From: SOIV01 sp964435925
GTDB taxonomy: Bacteria > Acidobacteriota > Aminicenantia > Aminicenantales > Aminicenantaceae
NCBI GenBank assembly: GCA_964435925.1
Contig: CAYTBG010000048.1
Span: 1-19,467 of the forward strand
Reading direction: 5' to 3'
DNA length: 19,467 bases
Below are positions 14,017 to 19,467 of this stretch, in pieces; the first letter of the stretch is position 1, and every line of letters begins with the position of its first letter. Under the pieces are notes generated by a model. It did not search any database, had not been told where the DNA came from, and worked only from the letters and a program-made list of their open reading frames with translations. A program made the position numbers and the translations under genes.

Positions 14017-14929
14017 CCTCTTCTTCAAGCTCGACACCAAATCTCTCTCTCACTCGCCCTTTGAGTTCCTGGGCTAGGCGAAGAACATCCTGGGCTGATG
14101 CCTTCTCCTTGTTAATGATAAAATTCGCATGGCCCCTATAAACAGCTGCTCCACCGACCCTCATATCCTTAGCTCCGACTTTATCTAAAAAATGGGCAGC
14201 AGAGACTCTTCTCCCATCAGGAAGAACAGGATTTTTAAAATAGCTGCCAGCACAAGCTACTTCCTCTGGAGGATGATTGCTCCTCCTTTTTTCTAAATTT
14301 TCTTCAATGTGTGCTTTTATCTCTTCTTTATCTCCTTGATGAAGCGCAAAAACAGCTCTTAAAAAAACATCATATTTTTTACTTAGCACACTATGGCGGT
14401 ATCTAAACTCAAAATAATCCCTTTTAACCTTAACTTTTTTTCCTTTACTGTTGAGGATTTCAGCATCCTTTAAAAATTTTCCGATGCTATTACCGAAGGC
14501 ACCAGCGTTGCTAAAAACAGCCCCGCCTACTGTTCCTGGAATGCCTGCTAAAAATTCAAAGCCACTCAAACCTTTATCTATCGAGAATTGAATCAAGCCC
14601 CTCAAAGGAGTGCCAGCTAATGCTTCTATCTCTTCTTTTTTTCCCCTCTGCGTTATCCCTTTCACATTGTTTTTTATAATGAGACCGCGAAATCCGTCAT
14701 CATCAAAAAGAAGGTTATATCCCGCTCCAATAATAAAGTAAGGAAAGGAATGTTCTCTGGCTAAAAGAATCGATTTTATAAGTTCCGGGATGGAAATCGC
14801 TTCAAAGAAATAATCCGCCTTTCCGCCAATTTTAAAGTTTGAATATCCATTGAGGAGTACAGACTTTTTTAATGGCTTTCCTACATTATCCAAAAAATGC
14901 TCCGGGAAACCTGGCTTTTTGTTGCCCAT
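13982..14929 (-). CDS. murB: UDP-N-acetylenolpyruvoylglucosamine reductase
   Basis: A 315-residue FAD-dependent reductase that makes UDP-MurNAc from the MurA product. FAD-binding motifs are FKIGGKADYF (32-41), IIGAGYNLLF (67-75) and GIPGTVGGAVFSNAGAFG (129-146). The active site shows FRYRHS with R178, AGSYFKNP with the proton-donor Ser S229, and LEEEVIFL with Glu E304. The YRxS motif and short length place it among type II MurB enzymes. The usual GxGSN reads GAGYN, a small departure in the FAD loop. Its end overlaps the DUF2520 gene by 35 nt. No ribosome site precedes the ATG; a -10-like box lies 9 nt upstream. Confidence 0.95.
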   Translation of the reverse strand: MGNKKPGFPEHFLDNVGKPLKKSVLLNGYSNFKIGGKADYFFEAISIPELIKSILLAREHSFPYFIIGAGYNLLFDDDGFRGLIIKNNVKGITQRGKKEEIEALAGTPLRGLIQFSIDKGLSGFEFLAGIPGTVGGAVFSNAGAFGNSIGKFLKDAEILNSKGKKVKVKRDYFEFRYRHSVLSKKYDVFLRAVFALHQGDKEEIKAHIEENLEKRRSNHPPEEVACAGSYFKNPVLPDGRRVSAAHFLDKVGAKDMRVGGAAVYRGHANFIINKEKASAQDVLRLAQELKGRVRERFGVELEEEVIFLPACFSTP

Positions 14930-14938
14930 TTTTATTTT

Positions 14939-14968
14939 ATTCTATACCACACCTCTTAAAATGTCCAA
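14939..14968 (-). promoter_or_regulatory. Probable murB promoter (near-leaderless)
   Basis: On the - strand TTGGAC (14968-14963) and TAGAAT (14944-14939) are 18 nt apart, and nine A/T bases separate the -10 box from the murB ATG at 14929. The start of transcription would fall at or very near the ATG. The same TAGAAT-to-ATG arrangement occurs at murA. Confidence 0.45.
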
Positions 14969-14986
14969 AAACATAATCCCAAAGTG

Positions 14987-15202
14987 GGGTCAGGTCTTGC
15001 TTTTTGCTTGTCTCAAAAATCTCATACAAACTCTTTAAAATTTCATTGCAAGGATGAAAAAGACATAGATATTTCCTATCCTCAGTATGAGATTCTGCCA
15101 CGCTCCTCTTCCCATTTATAAAAAGAGCTGGATCGTACACAATATAATGCGTTAGTATAAATTGCGTTTGTATGAGTAAAAGCAAAAAGCAAGACCTGAC
15201 CC
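14987..15202. repeat. 216-bp element with perfect 23-bp terminal inverted repeats
   Basis: The arm at 14987-15009 (begins GGGTCAGGTCTTGC) is the exact reverse complement of 15180-15202 (ends GCAAGACCTGACCC); the interior is about 170 bp. A - strand reading frame (15185-14937) crosses it without resembling any protein I know, and it reads out through one arm, so I do not call a gene. The GGGTCAGG ends are shared with the 11836-11955 element. A non-autonomous mobile repeat is the best reading; a hairpin acting as a bidirectional transcription stop is also possible. The rest of the 14930-15369 gap holds promoters for the genes on each side and nothing else I recognise. Confidence 0.7.
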
Positions 15203-15312
15203 TATGACTATGAAGATGCTTTTATCTTCGAATCCACTCACTTTCTTTAAATTTGGCATGTATTTTGCTATCATATTAATGTTTCCATAAACTATAACAG
15301 TTATATAATTTA

Positions 15313-15341
15313 TTGACATTTTAGCCCATGCGCGCTATTAT
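15313..15341 (+). promoter_or_regulatory. Sigma70-type promoter of the secreted TPR protein gene
   Basis: TTGACA (15313-15318) and TATTAT (15336-15341) are separated by exactly 17 nt. Transcription should begin near 15348, upstream of the chosen ATG at 15370. This rules out the in-frame ATG at 15328, which lies within the promoter. Confidence 0.7.
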
Positions 15342-15369
15342 GCATAAAATTTTTATTAGAGGTCTAAAA

Positions 15370-16557
15370 ATGAAAAAAACAGCCTTGACGACATTAATTA
15401 TGATTCTTTTTATCTCTGCTTCTTTGCCAGCTCAAACTGTTGCTAATGATGACTATATCAAAGCTATGACCACTTCGAATGCGGTCCTAAGAGTCAAATT
15501 CCTCAAAGAATACCTGGCAAAATATGCAGGCAAAGGAACTCAATACGAAAATTTTGTCTACGCCACACTCTGCGTACAAAATTATGCGGGCAAAACAGCC
15601 AGAGAAACAATAGAATATGGTGAAAAAGCTCTGGCATTGGGTGGCCTGGATGACCTTACTAAATGTAGGGTTTTAATAACAGTCTCAGGAATATTCAGCC
15701 AAAGCGGTCAGAATCTGGAAAAGGCTAAAAACTTCGCTTCCCAAGTCATCCAAATTGCTAAAACCAATAAGAGCAAAATGTCTACAGAGGCAACTCCAGA
15801 GCAATGGAACCAATTTATAGGAGCCGCTTACTTTACGCATGGACAAGCCCTGGAAAAGTCAAAATACCTCAAAGAAGCTGTTGGCTCCTATGTAAATTCC
15901 TACAATATCTTAAAAAATTCCCAAATCGCAAACAGCCTGAGGAAGTTAGGAAAGTCCCTTTATGATATTCGGTTTTACAGGGATGCGGAAAAGGCATTAG
16001 AAATTCCAGTTTCGGTTCTAAAAGACTTCCCAAGCTATGCTATCTATGCCAAAATACTTTACAAGAATAAGAAAAAAGAAGAAGCACTGAAATACTTCAA
16101 ACTGGCCTATGGAAAACAAAAAAGCGGTGAAATGGCCTTTTATGTCGGCATTATCCTTGCAGATAAGACCAAGTCAAATCCCTCAGTCTCCCAAGAGGCG
16201 ATCCGTTACTTGCTCGATGCCAGCTTCCTCTCTGCTGCAAATTCAAAAAAAGCCATGGGATTGGCCGAAAGCATTTTCTTCACCTCAGCTAAAAACAGCA
16301 AATACAACGAGAACATCAAAGAGCTCCAAAGGATGAGCAAAAAATTGGAAGACTTTACCAATAAATTTAACAAAAAGTTCGGAGAAAAAGACGAAGAGGA
16401 CCTATCCGACGCAGAGAAAAGAGAGATGGACGATATGCTGAAAGAAATCGAATTCCAGGAGAAGGACATTCAAGAAATTAAGGCTGAGCAAAAAATCGTC
16501 TTAGAAAAATTCAATAAACTTATCGAAGAAACCAAGCAAAGATTAGGTATCAGATAG
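15370..16557 (+). CDS. Secreted/periplasmic TPR-containing protein with C-terminal coiled coil
   Basis: A 395-residue exported protein from this start. The N-terminus is a Sec signal peptide: MKKT, a hydrophobic core, then SASLPA with likely cleavage after A21. Residues ~40-300 are helical pairs with TPR-like spacing (for example EKALALGGL and FYRDAEKALEIP ... PSYAIYAKILYKNKKKEEALKYFKLAYG), so it should be a protein-protein scaffold in the periplasm or at the outer membrane. The last ~90 residues are highly charged (EKDEEDLSDAEKREMDDML) and look like a coiled coil. The start at 15370 is preferred over 15328 because AGAGG lies upstream, the signal peptide then begins properly, and a strong promoter overlaps the earlier start. 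Function is otherwise unknown. Confidence 0.8.
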   Translation: MKKTALTTLIMILFISASLPAQTVANDDYIKAMTTSNAVLRVKFLKEYLAKYAGKGTQYENFVYATLCVQNYAGKTARETIEYGEKALALGGLDDLTKCRVLITVSGIFSQSGQNLEKAKNFASQVIQIAKTNKSKMSTEATPEQWNQFIGAAYFTHGQALEKSKYLKEAVGSYVNSYNILKNSQIANSLRKLGKSLYDIRFYRDAEKALEIPVSVLKDFPSYAIYAKILYKNKKKEEALKYFKLAYGKQKSGEMAFYVGIILADKTKSNPSVSQEAIRYLLDASFLSAANSKKAMGLAESIFFTSAKNSKYNENIKELQRMSKKLEDFTNKFNKKFGEKDEEDLSDAEKREMDDMLKEIEFQEKDIQEIKAEQKIVLEKFNKLIEETKQRLGIR

Positions 16558-16692
16558 AATTAATTAAGGGAACGTCCCCATAAGATCCATTAATTGTAAT
16601 TTGAACTTTTCCCTCTTCTATTATATTATTCATCTACCCACACACATGCAGAAAAACCTATCAGTCCATATAATCAAATATGGTGACTAAAA
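16558..16692. other. Intergenic region upstream of ligA
   Basis: The short AT-rich gap contains GGGAACGTCCC (16568-16578), a small GC-rich near-palindrome that looks like the core of another degenerate intergenic repeat. No terminator with a clear stem and T-run was found. Confidence 0.35.
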
Positions 16693-18705
16693 ATGGCAAC
16701 TAAATCTCTCTCCCTCAAACAGGCTGCCCAAAAAATCCAAAAATTAAGAGAAGGTATAAAATATCACGAAAAAAAATATTATGTAGACAACGACCCTCAG
16801 ATTTCCGACTATGAATTTGACCTGCTCGTTAAAGAGCTAGAAAAACTTGAAAAGCAGTTCCCTGAACTGATCACTCCAGAATCTCCCACTCAGAGAGTAG
16901 GAGAACAACCAATCACTGGATTCGCATCTATTGAGCACCGTACACCTATGCTCAGCATGGATAACTGCTACAGCATTGAAGAATTAAGAGAATTCGAAGA
17001 AAAAATTAAAAGAATCATTCCCGGAGAAAAAATAGAATATGTGGCTGAGTTGAAAATAGACGGCCTAGGGATTTCAACCATATACCGCGATGGCAAGTAT
17101 TTTCAGGCTGTAAGCCGGGGAGACGGCTTCAGAGGAGATGATGTCTCTCTGAACGTTAAAACAATCAGGAGTTTTCCCCTTATAATCAACGATCCTCATG
17201 AAATAGAAGTCAGAGGAGAAGTCTATTTGCCCTTTAAATCTTTCCAAAAAATAAACGAGGAAAGGTCAAAAATGGAAGAGCCTCTTTTTGCCAATCCCAG
17301 GAATGCAGCAGCCGGCTCTCTCCGCCTTCTCGATCCTAAAGAAGTAGCTTCGCGCCACCTGGATGTATTCCTCTACTCCATTTTCATTGAAGGAAAAGAG
17401 CAGGCAAGCCAGTGGAAAAATTTGAAGGCATTGAGAGAGCTGGGCTTCAAAACCAATCTCTCCTCTCGCCACTGCCCTAATTTAGAGGAAGTCATTTCCT
17501 TCTGGGAGGAATGGCGGGGGAAAAGAGAGAGTTTGGATTATGATGTTGACGGAGTCGTGGTTAAGGTCGACTCGACCGAACAGCAAAAGCTTCTAGGGAG
17601 CACAGCTAAGTTTCCCCGATGGTCTATCTCATTCAAATTTCCTGCCAGACAGGCTACGACAAAGATAAAAGATATCGTTGTTCAGGTAGGGAGAACAGGT
17701 GCCTTAACGCCCGTAGCCATTTTAGAACCAGTTAAGCTATCTGGAATCACTATAAGCCGCTCTACTCTCCATAATGAGGATGAAATAAAAAGAAAAGACA
17801 TAAGAGTGGGCGATTATGTTCTCATCGAGAGGAGTGGAGATGTCATACCGAAAGTTGTCTCAGTTATGAAAGAAAAACGAACAAGAAAAGAAAAACAATT
17901 CGCCTTCCCCTCCAACTGTCCTGTTTGTCATTCTTCAACTTTCAGGCCAGAAGGGGAAGCGATTTCACGCTGCACAAATCCCTCCTGTCCCGCCAAATTG
18001 AAGAAATCTCTTCTCCATTTTGCTTCACGGAGGGCTATGAACATAGAAGGATTAGGAGTAGCGCTCGTCGATCAGCTTTTAGAGAAAAAATTAGTTAGAA
18101 ATATACCAGACCTCTATTCTCTGAACCTTGAGGATCCGGCGAATCTCGAAAGGATGGGACCAAAAAGCTCTCAGAATTTATTGGATGAAATTGAAAAATC
18201 AAAACAAAGAGATGTTAGCCGGCTGATTTATGCCCTCGGGATAAGATATGTGGGAGAACGAACCGCCCAGGCAGTGGCTGATTATTTCAAAGGTATTGAC
18301 TCTTTAGCCAAAGTTTCTTTAGATGAGCTTATCCAGATAAAGGATGTCGGACCCAAGGTGGGCGAAAGCATTGTTTTCTTTTTAAAACAGCCTGAAAATA
18401 TCGAACTTATAAATAAACTGAAAGAAGCCGGCCTGAACTTTTCCTCCATAAAAAAAGAGAGAAAAGGCAAGCGTCCTCTTGCCGGACAAATTTTTGTTCT
18501 GACAGGAAAGCTCTCAGACTTGAGCAGGGAGGAAGCCACAGAAATTATCGAAAGCTTAGGAGGGACTGTCTCCTCCACAATCAGTAGCAAAACGACTTAT
18601 GTTGTGGTGGGAGATTCCCCTGGATCAAAACTCGAACGGGCTCTGAACCTGGGTATTCCAACTCTCGAGGAAAAAGAGTTCTTAGAGCTTGTCAAGAAAG
18701 ATTAA
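16693..18705 (+). CDS. ligA: NAD-dependent DNA ligase
   Basis: A 670-residue, full-length NAD-dependent ligase that seals nicks in replication and repair. Domains in order: Ia (about 10-75, with YYVDNDPQISDYEFD), adenylation domain with nucleotidyl-accepting Lys K121 in ELKIDGLGIS, VRGEVYLP, NPRNAAAGSLR, DVDGVVVKVD and SFKFPARQA; OB fold (about 325-395); zinc finger with C409, C412, C427 and C432; helix-hairpin-helix repeats (about 440-580); and BRCT (about 595-668, LAGQIFVLTGKLSDLSREEA). All key residues are present. The motif I position after KIDG reads LG where LA is more usual. It ends 2 nt from the stop of the convergent J-domain gene. Start context is weak but the N-terminal domain begins where expected. 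Confidence 0.97.
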   Translation: MATKSLSLKQAAQKIQKLREGIKYHEKKYYVDNDPQISDYEFDLLVKELEKLEKQFPELITPESPTQRVGEQPITGFASIEHRTPMLSMDNCYSIEELREFEEKIKRIIPGEKIEYVAELKIDGLGISTIYRDGKYFQAVSRGDGFRGDDVSLNVKTIRSFPLIINDPHEIEVRGEVYLPFKSFQKINEERSKMEEPLFANPRNAAAGSLRLLDPKEVASRHLDVFLYSIFIEGKEQASQWKNLKALRELGFKTNLSSRHCPNLEEVISFWEEWRGKRESLDYDVDGVVVKVDSTEQQKLLGSTAKFPRWSISFKFPARQATTKIKDIVVQVGRTGALTPVAILEPVKLSGITISRSTLHNEDEIKRKDIRVGDYVLIERSGDVIPKVVSVMKEKRTRKEKQFAFPSNCPVCHSSTFRPEGEAISRCTNPSCPAKLKKSLLHFASRRAMNIEGLGVALVDQLLEKKLVRNIPDLYSLNLEDPANLERMGPKSSQNLLDEIEKSKQRDVSRLIYALGIRYVGERTAQAVADYFKGIDSLAKVSLDELIQIKDVGPKVGESIVFFLKQPENIELINKLKEAGLNFSSIKKERKGKRPLAGQIFVLTGKLSDLSREEATEIIESLGGTVSSTISSKTTYVVVGDSPGSKLERALNLGIPTLEEKEFLELVKKD

Positions 18706-18707
18706 CC

Positions 18708-19466
18708 CTATTTCTTCTTTTTCTTTTTTCCCAACTGTTTAAATATTCCCGTGAGGCCCTTTTTCTTGAGTTTCTCTGTTAGACCTAATTCCTTGAGGGC
18801 AATTTTATTTTCAGGATCAATCTCCAAAACCTTCTTGAATTGCTTTTTGGCTTTATCAAAAAATCCCTCTTCTTTATAATATGTTCCAAATCCCACATAA
18901 AATTCTGGATTCGAAGGTTCTAGTTTAATTGCTTTCTGGAAGGCCTCTTCAGCCTTCTTGTGAAACGGGGGAACTTTCGACCTTGCCATAGCAAGCACAA
19001 GAAAATAGACCCCTTTGTTCTTCTTTAGCCTTACAGCTTCTTCTAATAGTTTTAAAGCCTCATCATATCTTTCCTTATTATACAGCGTCCTACCCTGACG
19101 GTACTTAATATCTGCTTTCTTTTCCAACTCCTTTCCACCCAGTACTGGGGATGTTTCTCTCTTGGAATCGTATTCCTGCTTCTTTTTCTCATCGCCGAGG
19201 GTATCGTAGGCTTTTGTAATATGACCGAATACATCCTCAATTTTATCCTTTATATCTGAAGGAAGATCTTTACTAAAGCAGCCAGGATGATATTCGCGAG
19301 ACAAACGAAAATAGGATAATTTTATCTGGTATGGAGAAGAACCTTTGGGAATATTTAATATCTGATAATAATCCATGGTCGAAAGCTGCTCACTCATTGC
19401 TATCACCTCGGCTAACTTCTTATCCTTAACCTCAAAAGCAGCTTTTTCAGCCTTCTCCTCTTTCAC
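18708..19466 (-). CDS. J-domain + TPR protein with HPG in place of HPD (5' end at or beyond window edge)
   Basis: At least 252 residues are visible on the - strand. The frame is open to the window edge, where a GTG could be a start, so the protein may be longer at the N-terminus. Residues ~31-100 of the visible part form a J domain (MDYYQILNIPKGSSPYQIKL ... AYDTLGDEKKKQEYD). The loop that normally reads HPD and activates Hsp70 (DnaK) reads HPG here (codons at 19289-19281). Residues ~118-245 are TPR-like repeats (KADIKYRQGRTLYNKERYDEALKLL ... EPSNPEFYVGFGTYYKEEGFFDKAKKQFKKVLEIDPENK), and the tail is a Lys-rich run. It is probably a scaffold protein; classical co-chaperone activity is doubtful. 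The stop lies 2 nt from the ligA stop. Confidence 0.8.
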   Translation of the reverse strand: MKEEKAEKAAFEVKDKKLAEVIAMSEQLSTMDYYQILNIPKGSSPYQIKLSYFRLSREYHPGCFSKDLPSDIKDKIEDVFGHITKAYDTLGDEKKKQEYDSKRETSPVLGGKELEKKADIKYRQGRTLYNKERYDEALKLLEEAVRLKKNKGVYFLVLAMARSKVPPFHKKAEEAFQKAIKLEPSNPEFYVGFGTYYKEEGFFDKAKKQFKKVLEIDPENKIALKELGLTEKLKKKGLTGIFKQLGKKKKKK

Positions 19467-19467
19467 T

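Noticed and set aside
14937..15185. 82-codon - strand frame across the 216-bp inverted-repeat element
   Set aside because: It runs out through one repeat arm, has no ribosome site and shows no recognisable domain. I looked for a tyrosine (Y1/RAYT) transposase remnant and saw none.
15328..15369. Earlier in-frame start for the secreted TPR protein
   Set aside because: This ATG lies between the -35 and -10 boxes of a near-consensus promoter, and using it would put 14 extra residues in front of a normal signal peptide.

Overview
The window is chromosomal DNA from a moderately AT-rich bacterium that I cannot place securely. It has peptidoglycan genes (murA, murB), an NAD-dependent DNA ligase, a secreted TPR protein with a Sec signal, and many short GC-rich palindromic intergenic elements of the GGGGTCAGG / GGGGCCAGGCCCC kind. 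From memory, such elements are common in uncultivated groups such as Aminicenantota and some Desulfobacterota. That placement is an inference with low confidence. No tRNA, rRNA or CRISPR array was found.

Layout. (1) 264-6657, + strand: six closely spaced genes that look like one operon. They encode a homoserine dehydrogenase without an ACT domain, an unrecognised 411-residue protein, a beta-ketoacyl-reductase-like SDR with altered catalytic residues, a small cupin, a LysN/MocR-type aminotransferase, and a cystathionine gamma-synthase / O-acetylhomoserine sulfhydrylase-type PLP enzyme. An aldehyde dehydrogenase (9845-8433, - strand) originally converged on this operon. Together they suggest metabolism of a homoserine- or aspartate-semialdehyde-related amino acid, in a direction I cannot determine. 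(2) 6674-8305: a visibly more AT-rich cassette with its own sigma70-type promoter, an HTH-Panacea antitoxin gene, a RelE/ParE-like toxin gene overlapping it by 1 nt, and a decayed GIY-YIG-like gene. It is bracketed by a 140-bp direct repeat (6534-6673 and 8306-8445) that spans the 3' ends of both convergent neighbours, so both stayed intact on insertion. Five of the six differences between the copies are synonymous third-position changes, so one copy was probably imported from a divergent allele. (3) 9846-18705: cell-envelope, RNA and DNA maintenance genes: murA, a HIT hydrolase, an UPF0173 metallo-hydrolase, a YacP/NYN nuclease, a DUF2520 dehydrogenase-like gene, murB (- strand), a secreted TPR protein and ligA. 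(4) 19466-18708, - strand: a J-domain/TPR protein cut by the window edge, with HPG in place of the HPD motif.

Intergenic regions hold several inverted-repeat elements that look like non-autonomous REP/RAYT-type or MITE-type repeats: 3479-3563, 11836-11955 and 14987-15202, and less clearly 9954-10146. murA and murB each have a plausible promoter whose -10 box lies 8-9 nt before the ATG and no Shine-Dalgarno, which suggests leaderless or near-leaderless transcripts.
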